In this document: piece after piece, positions 1 to 9,569 of the stretch
Layout: each line of letters opens with the position of its first letter
Position numbering within the stretch: the stretch's first letter is position 1
Source: CAVSDF01 sp963726715
Lineage (GTDB): Bacteria > Bacteroidota > Rhodothermia > Rhodothermales > BA12
Length of the DNA: 64,000 bases
NCBI GenBank assembly: GCA_963726715.1
Contig: CAVSDF010000005.1
Span: 248,001-312,000 of the forward strand
Direction of reading: 5' to 3'
Program-made: the position numbers and the translations under genes
Notes under the pieces: model-generated
Databases searched by the model: none
What the model was told of the DNA's origin: nothing
What the model saw: only the letters and a program-made list of their open reading frames with translations

Positions 1-2
1 AA

Positions 3-1154
3 AGCCCGTACACCGCCGAAATCCGCATCCCGATGCCGAGCGCCGAGGAGCGGTCGGCCTTCATCGCGTTCGAACTCAAGGGCCGCGAAGACGTCTTCGC
101 CCGCTCGTCGGACGTGCCGGTGCCGGTGCTCGCGCAGAACACTGCCGGCCTCGGCTACGTGCAGCTGCGCGCGATCCTCGCCGACGTGTTCGAGAACCAG
201 CAGCGCCTCACCTTCGAGCGCCTCTCGCAGCGCAAGAAGGAGCTGATCGAGGCCGAGGCGTACGGGCTCTTGGAGTTCATCGAGTCCGACCTGACGCTCG
301 ACATGGTCGCCGGGCACAAGTACGCCAAGCAGCACCTCCGCGAGGCGGCGACGGCGATCAAGACCGGGCGGCCCGACGTGATGCCGATGGGCTACCTCGT
401 CTCCGGCCCCGTCGGGACGGGCAAGACGTTCCTGATCTCGTGCTTCGCGGGCGAGATCGGCATCCCGATGGTCAAGCTCAAGAACTTCCGCTCGCAGTGG
501 CAGGGCGTCACCGAGGGCAACCTGGAGAAAATCCTGACGCTCCTTCAGGCGATGACGCCGGTTGCCGTGATGATCGACGAGGCCGACGCGATGCTCGGCG
601 ACCGCGACAGCTCGGGCGACTCGGGCGTGTCATCGCGCGTGTTCGGGCAGATCGCGACGTTCATGTCGAACACGCGCAACCGCGGTCGGGTGATCTTCTT
701 CCTCGTCACCGCGCGGCCCGACCTGATGCCGATCGACCTCAAGCGGCAGGGGCGCGCCGAGGAGCACCTCGCGCTCTTCTACCCGCAGACGCGCGACGAG
801 CGCAAGGAGCTCTACGAGGTCATGATGAAGCGGACGGGCGTGAATGTGGATGTCGAAGCCCTGCCCGAGGCGCTCCTCGAAGGCACGCGCACCTTCTCCG
901 GCGCCGACGCCGAGGCGCTCTTCACGCGCGCCAAGTTCCGCGCCGCCGCCGAGGGCACCGCCGTCACCGCCGAGACCATCGCCGCGACCGTGCAGGACTT
1001 CCTGCCGCCGACCTACCCGCTCGAGGTGGAGATGCAGACGCTCGTCGCCGTCCTCGAATGCACGAGCCGCAGCCTCCTCCCCGAGCACTACCGCACGATG
1101 GACCGCGAGGCCATCGTCCGCCGCATCGAAGAACTCAAGCGCCTCGTCCGCTGA
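3..1154 (+). CDS. AAA+ ATPase, C-terminal part (5' end outside window)
   Basis: ATPase of the AAA+ family, cytosolic; the substrate is not evident. The frame is already open at base 3, and its first residues (IRIPMPSAEERSAFI) look like the end of a preceding AAA module, so the gene starts left of the window and probably carries two modules. The visible module is complete: Walker A GPVGTGKT at bases 405-428, Walker B VAVMIDEADA near 561-590, a sensor region TARPDLMPIDLKRQGR, and a lid with FSGADAEALF. The ATG at 33 is therefore probably internal. The 3' end faces the convergent RCC1 gene 27 bp away. Family assignment is secure; function is unknown. Confidence 0.85.
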   Translation, partial: SPYTAEIRIPMPSAEERSAFIAFELKGREDVFARSSDVPVPVLAQNTAGLGYVQLRAILADVFENQQRLTFERLSQRKKELIEAEAYGLLEFIESDLTLDMVAGHKYAKQHLREAATAIKTGRPDVMPMGYLVSGPVGTGKTFLISCFAGEIGIPMVKLKNFRSQWQGVTEGNLEKILTLLQAMTPVAVMIDEADAMLGDRDSSGDSGVSSRVFGQIATFMSNTRNRGRVIFFLVTARPDLMPIDLKRQGRAEEHLALFYPQTRDERKELYEVMMKRTGVNVDVEALPEALLEGTRTFSGADAEALFTRAKFRAAAEGTAVTAETIAATVQDFLPPTYPLEVEMQTLVAVLECTSRSLLPEHYRTMDREAIVRRIEELKRLVR

Positions 1155-1181
1155 GCGTGTCGGCCCGGTGCGCGCGGTCGC

Positions 1182-2447
1182 TCAGCGCACGCCAAGTTGG
1201 CCCCGGGCCTTGTCGCCCCAGCACCAGACGCGCCCGTCCGTGGCGACGCCGCAGGTGTGGCTTCCGCCTCCGGAGATGCTCGCGAAGCGCTCGCGCGTCT
1301 TGACGGGCAGCGCCTGCCCCTCGGTGCCGTCGTCGTAGTCGGCGGCGGTCGAACGCCCGCGCCCGAGCGCGCCGAACCAGTTTCCGCCCCAGCACGCGGC
1401 TTCGCCGCCCGTGCGGACGCCGCAGACGTGTGTCGTGCCCGCAGCGATCGAGGCGAACGTGCCTGCGCCGGGGGCGAGCGTCGGGACGGGGCGCTCGGCC
1501 GACGGGGTGCCGGTGCCGTGCTGCCCGACGTGGTTGAAGCCCCAGCAGGCGAGCGCCGAGGCGGTCGTCAGGCCGCACGTGAAGTCGCCCCCGGCGGTGA
1601 TCGCGCGGAAGCGGAGATCGCCCGCCACCGGAGTCGGCACGAGGAGCGGGTCGAAGGTCGAGGTCGCCGGGTTCATCCGGGCGACGGCGCCGGTGCCGGT
1701 TTGCCCGTAGCGGTTGCCGCCCCAGCAGAGCGCCTCGCCGGACTCGACGAGCCCGCAGACGTGGTCGCCGCCCGCCGCGATCGCCGTGAAGCGGTGCCCG
1801 CCGCTGACCGCGACGGGCGCGAGGGCCTGCCCCGATCCGCCGTCGCCGACGAGGCCGCCGCGGCCCCAGCACAGCGCCGCGCCATCGGTCGTGAGGCCGC
1901 AGGCGACCGACACGCCAGCGGTGATCGCCTGGAAGCGGTGGCCGCCGGCGACGGCCACCGGCGCCGCGCTGCGCGTCATCTGGCCCGTGCCGAGATTGCC
2001 CGCGCCGCCGCTCCCGTAGCCGCCACCCCAGCACACCGCCTCGCCGGCGGTGGTGAGGGCGCACGTGTAGGTGTGGGCCGTCGAGAGGACCGTGAAGCGC
2101 AGCTCGGTGGCGACGCGCACCGGGCGCATCAGGCACTCGCTCGTCCCGTCGCACCCGACGTTCGGGCCCTCGACGCCGAGCTGGCGGTACGCGTTGTCGC
2201 CCCAGCACCACGCGCGCCCGTCGGGGTCGAGTCCGCAGGTGTGGAAGAAGCCGCTCGACACCGAGGCGAGGCGCAGCCCGTCACCGGCGAGCACGGGCGA
2301 CGGCACGGCGCGGGGGATGTCGTAGGGGCCGCCCGTGATGCCGTCGCAGCCCGCGAGTGCGGAGGCGAGGACGCAGAGACAGGCCACGACGAACTCCGAG
2401 CGGTGGGGCGAAAGGCGCGACGGCGTGAAGGCAGAACAGAGGTGCAT
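1182..2447 (-). CDS. RCC1-repeat lipoprotein
   Basis: Predicted exported beta-propeller lipoprotein of 421 residues. The N-terminus has a hydrophobic stretch ending in a lipobox-like SALAGCD, so the mature protein would be lipid-anchored at Cys33. About seven RCC1-type repeats follow, each with a HxCGL...G.A.CWG core (for example HTCGVATDGRVWCWG at the C-terminus). RCC1 repeats normally form a seven-bladed propeller used for protein-protein contacts; bacterial surface versions have no fixed function. The gene is monocistronic, convergent with the AAA gene and divergent from the DM13 gene. The ATG start gives a sensible signal peptide, though an upstream GTG cannot be excluded. Confidence 0.85.
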   Translation of the reverse strand: MHLCSAFTPSRLSPHRSEFVVACLCVLASALAGCDGITGGPYDIPRAVPSPVLAGDGLRLASVSSGFFHTCGLDPDGRAWCWGDNAYRQLGVEGPNVGCDGTSECLMRPVRVATELRFTVLSTAHTYTCALTTAGEAVCWGGGYGSGGAGNLGTGQMTRSAAPVAVAGGHRFQAITAGVSVACGLTTDGAALCWGRGGLVGDGGSGQALAPVAVSGGHRFTAIAAGGDHVCGLVESGEALCWGGNRYGQTGTGAVARMNPATSTFDPLLVPTPVAGDLRFRAITAGGDFTCGLTTASALACWGFNHVGQHGTGTPSAERPVPTLAPGAGTFASIAAGTTHVCGVRTGGEAACWGGNWFGALGRGRSTAADYDDGTEGQALPVKTRERFASISGGGSHTCGVATDGRVWCWGDKARGQLGVR

Positions 2448-2733
2448 GGCTGGAGAGAGTAAGGATGAACAGGCGTGCTCCGGGGCGCCGTTTCCGGTAT
2501 GCTACGGTCGAGCCTTGCGCGCCTGCGCCCCTGCCTGCGCCACGGATGCGCCGGGTTGCGCCAGCGCGGTCCCGACGCGTCCGCGACGCCGACGGTGGAG
2601 CGATGCGGCCTGAGCCTGCCAGTTTTGCCAGACCTGCGCGGTGTGCCGACGGACCCGGCAGTCCTGATTCTCGGTGGTCCATATGGATGGTTGTTGCGAC
2701 AGGCGTATCATGGCGCATCACCTCTCGCCTGCC

Positions 2734-3192
2734 ATGCGCCACCTGTCTCTCGTCCTCGCCTCCGGCCTCCTCGCGGTGGCGTTCGCTGCGCCGGTTTCGG
2801 CGCAAACGGCTGCCGTGCCCACCGCGCCCGTCGCCGCCGACAGCGTCGTGGTGCTCGCGCAGGGTGCGTTCGTCGACAAGGGCGGGCAGACGACGCACGG
2901 CTCGTACCGGATCGAACGCACCGCCGCCGGGCTGCGCCTCGTGCTCTCGGACGACTTCTCCACGACCGACGGCCCCGACCTCCACGTCATCCTCACACCC
3001 ACGACCGTCGCCGACGCGGGCAACCGCAACGTGGTCATCGAGGGTGTGACGGAGATCGTGGCGCCCCTCGCCTCGCAGCGCGGCGGGCAGACGTACGCCC
3101 TCCGCGAGGGCCTCGACCTCGCCGCCTTCGAGACCGTCGCCATCCACTGCATCCGCTACAAGCACCTCTACGGCGCCGCGCCGCTGCGCTGA
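2734..3192 (+). CDS. DM13-domain exported protein
   Basis: Small secreted or periplasmic protein of about 152 residues. A signal peptide (MRHLSLVLASGLLAVAFAAP, cleaved near VSAQ) is followed by one DM13 domain: the FVDKGGQTTHGSYRI opening, the central DGPDLHVILTP and the conserved near-terminal Cys in AIHCIRYKHLYGAAPL. DM13 domains are proposed to be redox or electron-transfer modules with a nearly invariant cysteine. I chose the ATG at 2734 because it gives a compact signal peptide; an in-frame ATG at 2710 is an alternative. The gene is 3'-to-3' with the DoxX-like membrane gene, only 10 bp apart, so the two are not co-transcribed. Confidence 0.82.
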   Translation: MRHLSLVLASGLLAVAFAAPVSAQTAAVPTAPVAADSVVVLAQGAFVDKGGQTTHGSYRIERTAAGLRLVLSDDFSTTDGPDLHVILTPTTVADAGNRNVVIEGVTEIVAPLASQRGGQTYALREGLDLAAFETVAIHCIRYKHLYGAAPLR

Positions 3193-3202
3193 GTTTGCCC
3201 CG

Positions 3203-4351
3203 TCAGTCGTTGTGCGCGGGCGTGCCGGGCGGGTGCGTGTGCGGGGCCGCCGGGGTGGAGGCCGGGTCAGGGGAGGCGTCGTGCGTGGCGGCGCCCGAGG
3301 CGACGGCGCGTGCGTGTGCGCGGGCGGCGATGCCGGTGTAGGCGGCGATCAGGAGGGCGGTGACGACGAGGAAGTTCACCGCCGCGAACGCCACGCGCAG
3401 GCCCGTCTGGCGGTGGAAGCGGTACGGCGGCGTGAAGTGCGTCCCCTTGCCCATCAGCAGGAATACGACGAGCGCGCCGTGCAGGATCGTGTGCCCGACG
3501 ATCTCCTGCCGCCCGAACACGAGCGTCGACGAGAAGAAGACGAGCGTCACGAGCACCGACAGCGGGCGCTCCAACAGCCCGATCAGCAGCAGGAAGCCGA
3601 GGGTCAGTTCGACGAACGCGGCGCCGTCGAGGAAGAACGACGGGTCGAGGCCGAGGGTGAGGGCGGGGTTCTGCTGGAGCACGTAGCCTGCCCACTCGGG
3701 ATAGACGAGCTTCTCGATGGCGAGCCACATGAGCGAGAACCCGGTCGTCGCGTAGAGCGCCGGAAGTCCGCTCGCGCGAAGCCGCTCCGACGGCGCCCGG
3801 CTCACCGCGAGCGCGTAGCCGACGCCCGCGAAGACGGCGTAGTCGAGCATGTGGAACGCTCCCGCCTTGGCCACGGCGACACCGACGAGCACGAGAATCA
3901 GCGTCCCGGCGGCGGGGACGGTCGTGCCGAAGACGAGCAGGAGCGCGGCCACGAACTGCAGCCACCCGGCCCACGCGGGCGCCGCGATCTCCTGCGCGAG
4001 GAGCGCCCCGTCGGACCACGAGAGCAGCAGGCTCGCGCCCGCCGCCGCGCGCAGGATGCCGTCGGCGGCGTCGCGGCGGGCTTCGAGCCACCGGCCGAGG
4101 CGTCGGAAGGGCGCTGTTTCCTCGATGCGCCGGTCGAGCGCGACGAGTCCGCCGATGGCGGCGGCGGCGAGGACGGCGAGGGCGAGGATGCGCGCCGAGA
4201 GCACATCGGCGAAGGCGCGCGGCGCGTCGGTGTAGGAGAAGCGGCTGAACCACTTGACGTGCGCAGACGCGGCGGGCACGAGCGCGGCGAGTGCGGTGGT
4301 AGCCACGAGGACAGCGGCGGCGGCGTGGCGGACGCGGGCGGAACGGGGCAT
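3203..4351 (-). CDS. DoxX-like polytopic membrane protein
   Basis: Membrane protein of 382 residues. A signal-like N-terminus ends near AASAHVKWFSRFSY, then about eight hydrophobic segments follow. The HVKWF motif after the first segment and the later LTLGFLLLIGLLERP stretch are typical of DoxX-related membrane proteins in environmental bacteria. The tail is hydrophilic and rich in His, Ala and Pro. The substrate or redox partner is not known. The gene stands alone on the minus strand with a repeat-filled 450 bp region upstream. Assignment to the DoxX superfamily rests on motif and topology impressions, so the exact family is less sure than its being an integral membrane protein. Confidence 0.7.
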   Translation of the reverse strand: MPRSARVRHAAAAVLVATTALAALVPAASAHVKWFSRFSYTDAPRAFADVLSARILALAVLAAAAIGGLVALDRRIEETAPFRRLGRWLEARRDAADGILRAAAGASLLLSWSDGALLAQEIAAPAWAGWLQFVAALLLVFGTTVPAAGTLILVLVGVAVAKAGAFHMLDYAVFAGVGYALAVSRAPSERLRASGLPALYATTGFSLMWLAIEKLVYPEWAGYVLQQNPALTLGLDPSFFLDGAAFVELTLGFLLLIGLLERPLSVLVTLVFFSSTLVFGRQEIVGHTILHGALVVFLLMGKGTHFTPPYRFHRQTGLRVAFAAVNFLVVTALLIAAYTGIAARAHARAVASGAATHDASPDPASTPAAPHTHPPGTPAHND

Positions 4352-4433
4352 CGGCAGGGCCGCACGGGGGCGGTGGATGGAACGGCGTGCGGGGGCCGGG
4401 CAACGTACGGCACCCGGCGAGGGCGACGATGAT

Positions 4434-4509
4434 GCGCGGATGGCGCGTGGTGGCGCGGATGGCGCGTGGTGGCGCGGATGGCGCGTGGCGGCGCGGATGG
4501 CGCGTGGTG
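4434..4509. repeat. Tandem repeat, 19 bp x 4
   Basis: Four consecutive copies of GCGCGGATGGCGCGTGGTG with one substitution (TGG to CGG) in the third copy. The array runs directly into the palindromic repeat that follows. It is non-coding as far as can be seen. Confidence 0.9.
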
Positions 4510-4535
4510 GAGACGCATCGCCGATGCGTCTCTAC
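4507..4535. repeat. GTAGAG-type palindromic repeat, copy 1
   Basis: 29 bp near-perfect palindrome: left arm GTGGAGACGCATCG, right arm CGATGCGTCTCTAC, 1-nt centre. Three further copies lie at 8596, 16815 and 25297, all in gaps. Interspersed REP-like element. Confidence 0.9.
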
Positions 4536-4730
4536 ATCCCCCGGCGCTGGTGTCGCCGGACCTGCCAGGTTTACCGGACCTCCGTGCCCCGAACGCCGAC
4601 TCTCGCCCCCGTCCGGCGCACGGCGAGGGCGCATCCACCAACAACCAACCACCCTCGACGAACTCACCCCGAAACGCGACGGCGCGGTGACGAGCGGGGG
4701 GCGCCCGCCGATACGAGGCGTCGGAGGGCG

Positions 4731-4738
4731 TACGTTTC
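4731..4738 (+). promoter_or_regulatory. TANNTTTN promoter-like box
   Basis: TACGTTTC lies 65 bp upstream of the barrel-protein start and resembles the Bacteroidota -7 element TAnnTTTG. No clear -33 box was found. Inference from recurrence across the window. Confidence 0.35.
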
Positions 4739-4802
4739 GGGCGGTGCGGCGCCCGTGTGGGCCGCGCGCTCCCGACCACTCCCCAGTCCCCACCCCGCTC
4801 CC

Positions 4803-5355
4803 ATGCGCCTCGGACCGCCCCGCCTGCTTCCGCTCGCCGCCCTCGCCTCGCTCGCCGTCCTCCCCGCCGCCGACGCGCAGCGCCGGATGTCCAACGACCC
4901 CGTCGGCGGCACCGACATCCAACTGCTCGCGAGCGGCCTCGACATCGACGGCGTCGGGCTGCGCTTCTGGCTCACGCCGCAGACCGCCCTCGCCCTCCGC
5001 GCCGACGTCAACTACGACCGCGTCGACACCGGGGGCGGCGATGCCTCGCAGCTTGCTCTCGGCCTCGGCCTGACCCTGCAAAACCACGCCTACCGCCAGA
5101 GCCGCGTTCACCCGTTCGTGCTCGGCGGCATCTCGGTCAACCACGCGGCGCGCGACGGCAGCGGCGTCACGAGCGCCTCGGCCACGACGTTCGGCGTCGA
5201 GGGCGGCGCTCGGCGCCGAGGCGCGGCTGATGCAGGGCCTCACGCTCTCCGGCCAGTACGCTGCCCGCGTCGGTTACTCGACCGGCGACACGCCCGATCA
5301 GCTCTCGATCGGCCTCGGCGGCGTTCCTCGCCTCGCGCTCTCGCTGCGCTTCTGA
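4803..5355 (+). CDS. Outer-membrane beta-barrel protein (one frameshift)
   Basis: Small outer-membrane protein of about 183 residues. A signal peptide (MRLGPPRLLPLAALASLAVL, cleaved near DAQ) is followed by amphipathic strands such as VGLRFWLTPQTALALRADVNY and LALGLGLTLQNHAY. The reading frame changes near 5208: after TTFGVEGG one extra G must be skipped to continue LGAEARLMQGLTLSGQY and end in ALSLRF. A terminal Phe is typical of barrel proteins recognised by the BAM complex. Before the shift the alternative frame has no plausible protein, so this is one gene with an apparent +1 indel rather than two genes. Resembles opacity/OmpA-barrel-like families; function unknown. Confidence 0.72.
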
Positions 5356-5588
5356 CCTCGTGATCTGTCCTGCCCGCGCGGCGCTGTCCTTCGGGATGGC
5401 GCCGCGCGGGTCGTTCGCGGGCAGTCCGGAATTCGGAGGCCCGGACGTGCCACGAACGGGCCGCGCGGCGCCGGGGCTCGTCTGCCGTAGACTCCGGCGG
5501 CCGCGCCTCCGCACGTCGCTGCAGCTCGGCCGGTTGTTCTGCTGTGTCGCCGTCTCGGCTTCATCCTTCGCTCGCCCCACCACGCGCC

Positions 5589-5819
5589 ATGTCCTTCCAG
5601 TCCTACCTCGCCAACATCCAGGCCAAAACGGGCAAGAGCGCCGCCGACTTCCGGGCGCTCGCCGAGCAGAAGGGCTTCACCGAAAACGGAACGGTGAAAG
5701 AGGGCGTCAAGGCCGGCGGCGTGGTGCAGTGGCTGAAGGACGACTTCGACCTGGGCCACGGGCACGCGATGGCGATCTGGGCGCTGCTGAGCGGCGCGAA
5801 GTCGGAAGAGAGCGTGTAG
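5589..5819 (+). CDS. DUF4287-type small protein
   Basis: 76-residue soluble protein (MSFQSYLANIQAKTGKSAAD...). It matches the DUF4287 pattern: an N-terminal helix, the KTGKSxxDFRxLAEQKGF segment, then GVKAGxVVxWLKxDFDLGHGHAMAIW. Members often stand alone or precede a DUF5655 domain; no catalytic role is established. The ATG at 5589 is the natural start because residues upstream in the frame do not fit the family. No operon partner is visible. Confidence 0.85.
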   Translation: MSFQSYLANIQAKTGKSAADFRALAEQKGFTENGTVKEGVKAGGVVQWLKDDFDLGHGHAMAIWALLSGAKSEESV

Positions 5820-6124
5820 CGCAGGCTCGCCGCTGGCCTCCAACGCGCAGCGACTCGGCCTCGTCCGGTCGTCGCCACGGAGGGCGTTTCGGCTGCGATC
5901 GCCGTCGCCTGGTGCGTCCGCGCGGGGAGGGAGCCACGCCACGCGTGGCGCCCCGAACGGTCGGCTGGCAACGCGTCCGGCGCCTCCTGCGACGGTGAAG
6001 GCGCGGACGGGCCACGCAGGCGCCGATGCCGGGGACACCGGGGCCGATGGGCGGCGTAGCCGAGGCGTCCGGCGCGTGCCGGGCATCCTCCGTTTTCCCG
6101 AGCCGCGTGCCCGGCCCCCGCCCG
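5820..6124. other. Intergenic region, no gene seen
   Basis: About 305 bp between the DUF4287 gene and the histidine kinase. It contains a short palindromic patch (GCCACGCGTGGC around 5937-5950) but no recognisable gene, promoter box or member of the interspersed repeat families. Confidence 0.45.
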
Positions 6125-7300
<1,176 letters not shown>

Positions 7301-7346
7301 GGGTGCTGAGGGATCGAACGTTGGCCTCGGCGTCGAACCCCCAGCC

Positions 7347-7428
7347 TGTCACTGCGAGGAGCGACGCGGCAATCCGGTGACTCGAAGCTCTCGACGACGA
7401 GAGTGCCACGCGTTGCTCGCAACGACAC
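7347..7428. repeat. MITE-like inverted repeat between kinase and regulator genes
   Basis: Imperfect roughly 25 bp terminal inverted repeats. The left arm begins TGTCACTGCGAGGAGCGACG; the right arm read on the minus strand begins TGTCGTTGCGAGCAACGCG. The core is about 32 bp. This is the widespread TCANTGCGAGGAGCGA repeat type. No transposase is present. It separates the two-component genes. Confidence 0.75.
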
Positions 7429-7555
7429 GGCCGCGCTTCAGCGCTCTGCATTCTGGGTCCGCTTTCGCGGAGAGGGCAGACTTCCAGACCGAGGGGTGCG
7501 CGGCTCTACCGATGCCCCGGTGTCGTTTCTTCCTGTTTCATCGCCCCGTTTGCCT

Positions 7556-8434
7556 GTGCCAGCCGATTCCCTGCCATCGCCGCCGCCGTCGCCCTCCGAG
7601 CCGGTTCGTTTGCGCGTGTTCGTTGCCGAAGACGAAGCGCCGCAGCGCGAACGCCTCGTGCGCCACGTCGGCGGGCACGACGACTTCGAGGTCGTCGGCG
7701 ACGCGGGCGACGGGCGCGCGGCGCTCGACGCAATCCGCGCGCTCCGTCCAGACCTCGTGCTCCTCGACGTGCAGATGCCCGAGATGACCGGCCTCGACGT
7801 CCTCGCGGCTCTCGTCGAGGAGGGCGGTGAGGTGCCCGCCGTCGTTTTCGTGACCGCCTACGACCAGTACGCCGTCCGCGCGTTCGAACTCCACGCCGCC
7901 GATTACCTCCTCAAACCCTACGACGACGCCCGCCTCGACGCCGTCCTCGAGCGCGCCGCGCGCCGGGTGCGTCTGGGCCGTGTCGAGGTCCTGAGCCGCG
8001 AACTGCTGCGCCTGCTGCGCGACCTGCGCCCCGGCGAGACGCTCCCCGGCGAGGCGCCGTTCGCCCCGATGGCCGCGCCCGCCGCCGCGGCGCCCGCCTA
8101 CCTCGAACGCCTCGGAATCCGCGTCGGCGGCAAGATGGTGCTCCTGCGCACCGACGAGATCGACTGGATCGCGGGGGCGGGCGTGTACGTGGAGGTCCAT
8201 GCGGGCAAGCGCCGCTACCAGCTCCGGCAGACGCTCACCGCCCTCGAACAGCGCCTCGACCCGGCGCGCTTCGTCCGCATCCACCGCTCGACGATCGTCC
8301 ACGTGAACCGCGTCCGCGAACTCGTGCCGCACCTCCACGGCGAATACGGCGTGATCCTGGAGGACGGCACCAACCTCAAACTCTCGCGCAACTACCGCGA
8401 CCGGCTCGTGGCGCTGATGGGGAGTCTGGGGTGA
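7556..8434 (+). CDS. LytTR-family response regulator
   Basis: Response regulator of about 292 residues and the likely partner of the kinase upstream. The receiver domain has the acidic pair in VFVAEDEAPQ, phospho-acceptor Asp in LVLLDVQMPEMTG and the conserved Lys in ADYLLKPYDD. A Pro/Ala linker (PFAPMAAPAAAAPAYLERL) joins it to a LytTR domain with DEIDWIAGAGVYVEVHAG, FVRIHRSTIVHVNRV and a C-terminal LKLSRNYRDRL. Expected to bind DNA as a dimer. The GTG at 7556 is my choice; a GTG at 7520 is also possible, while an ATG at 7403 lies inside the MITE-like repeat and is unlikely. The MITE-like repeat separates it from the kinase gene. Confidence 0.9.
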   Translation: MPADSLPSPPPSPSEPVRLRVFVAEDEAPQRERLVRHVGGHDDFEVVGDAGDGRAALDAIRALRPDLVLLDVQMPEMTGLDVLAALVEEGGEVPAVVFVTAYDQYAVRAFELHAADYLLKPYDDARLDAVLERAARRVRLGRVEVLSRELLRLLRDLRPGETLPGEAPFAPMAAPAAAAPAYLERLGIRVGGKMVLLRTDEIDWIAGAGVYVEVHAGKRRYQLRQTLTALEQRLDPARFVRIHRSTIVHVNRVRELVPHLHGEYGVILEDGTNLKLSRNYRDRLVALMGSLG

Positions 8435-8778
8435 TGAGGGTGTGTTGGTGGGATCGTGGGGGATGCGTCCGGGACGATGGTGGACCGATGGCGCACGGGC
8501 GGACCCCGGTAGAGGCGCACCGATGATGGCCCGACAGGCACGACGACGGCCCCCACGCGGTGGCGGGACAGCGCCGGTGACAGCGACGACCGCTGGTAGA
8601 GACGCATCGCCGATGCGTCTCTACGTCGCACAACCGCCGCACGTCGTCCCCGCCCGCACGATCTCCGCACACCGCCGATGTGCACCCACCGCGCTGCACC
8701 GCCGAGCGCCGCGTCCGCTGCTGCATCCCCACACCCCGTCTAAGGATGCGACCGATTCTGCCCCTTTCGCTTCCGCCG
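8435..8778. other. Intergenic region with palindromic repeat
   Basis: About 340 bp between the response regulator and the DsbD-like gene. It holds a full GTAGAG-type palindrome at 8596-8624 and a decayed half-copy (GTAGAGGCGCACCGATG) near 8510. No gene seen. Confidence 0.5.
8596..8624. repeat. GTAGAG-type palindromic repeat, copy 2
   Basis: Perfect 29 bp palindrome with arms GTAGAGACGCATCG and CGATGCGTCTCTAC around one C. Same element as at 4507, 16815 and 25297. Confidence 0.92.
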
Positions 8779-9564
8779 ATGCCCCCCCGCTCCGTTCTCG
8801 CCGCCGCTCTCGTCTGCCTCTCCGTGCCTCGCCTCGCCGCTGCGCAGGACGCGCGCGACCACGTTCGGTGGCGGGCAGAACCGGCGCGGGTGTCGGCCGA
8901 GGGGCGGGCGGAGGTGCGGCTGAGCGGGACGGTGGCGGCGGGGTGGAAGCTCTACTCGCTCACGTCGGCGCCGCCCGCGCCCGCGATGCGCGTGAGCCTC
9001 GACACGGCCGGGGTGCGCATCGACGGTGCAGCGCGGCACCTGCGCCCGCCGGTCGCCGTGTTCGACTCGCTCCTCGGCGTGCCCGTCGAACAGATCACCG
9101 GACGCGCCGACATCGCCGTGCCGCTCCTCGTGGCCGCGGGCGCGGCGCCCGACCGCGTAGCGCTCGCCGTGCGCTTCGCCGTCTGCGACGCCTCGATCTG
9201 CCTGCCGCCGCGCACCGTCCGCGTCGTCGCCCCGCTCATCACTGCGCCGGTGGCGACCGCGCCGGTGGCGACCGAACGCGCGCCTGCGGCCGTGCCTCTG
9301 GTGCCGCCTGCGCCGGTTCAGGCGGCACCATCCGACCCATCGCCCGAAGCGCCCGCTGCACGGCCGTCCGCGCTGGCGGACACCGTGGCGCCGTCGGCTG
9401 CCGCCATCGTCGCCGCCGATCCATCGACCGCGCCATCGGAGCCGTCGCCCGCTGAAAAGGACGGGCCGTGGATGCCGCGCATCGTGCTCGGCGCGCTCGT
9501 GGCCGCCGCCGTCGTGCGGGCGCTGCTCTTCGCCACCCATCGGCGCCGCAGGCCGCAGGGCTGA
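8779..9564 (+). CDS. Stand-alone DsbD N-terminal (DsbD-alpha) domain protein
   Basis: Exported protein of about 261 residues. A signal peptide (MPPRSVLAAALVCLSVPRLA) is followed by a DsbD N-terminal immunoglobulin-like fold: VRWRAEPARVSAEGRAEVRL, then GWKLYSLTSAPP and the family Cys pair region VCDASICLPP. A long Pro/Ala-rich linker and one C-terminal membrane segment (IVLGALVAAAVVRALLF) follow. Full DsbD has an eight-helix membrane domain and a C-terminal thioredoxin domain; both are absent here. It may deliver electrons to or from a separate thiol-redox membrane protein. An ATG at 8746 is an alternative start. The 3' end nearly touches the convergent Usp gene. Confidence 0.75.
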   Translation: MPPRSVLAAALVCLSVPRLAAAQDARDHVRWRAEPARVSAEGRAEVRLSGTVAAGWKLYSLTSAPPAPAMRVSLDTAGVRIDGAARHLRPPVAVFDSLLGVPVEQITGRADIAVPLLVAAGAAPDRVALAVRFAVCDASICLPPRTVRVVAPLITAPVATAPVATERAPAAVPLVPPAPVQAAPSDPSPEAPAARPSALADTVAPSAAAIVAADPSTAPSEPSPAEKDGPWMPRIVLGALVAAAVVRALLFATHRRRRPQG

Positions 9565-9569
9565 CGAGG

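Larger units (their letters stand above)
4352..4802. other. Intergenic region with tandem and palindromic repeats
   Basis: Divergent gap between the DoxX-like gene and the barrel-protein gene. It holds a 4 x 19 bp tandem array, an abutting GTAGAG-type palindrome, a degenerate CCTGNCAGGT dyad near 4560-4583, and a TACGTTTC box 65 bp before the next start. I see no gene in it. Confidence 0.6.

Noticed and set aside
4507..4535. GTAGAG palindromes as integron attC or phage att sites
   Set aside because: No integrase, no core recombination motifs, and copies are dispersed singly in ordinary gene gaps.
7403..7555. Upstream ATG (7403) as start of the LytTR regulator
   Set aside because: It lies in the MITE-like repeat and would add residues that do not resemble a receiver-domain N-terminus.
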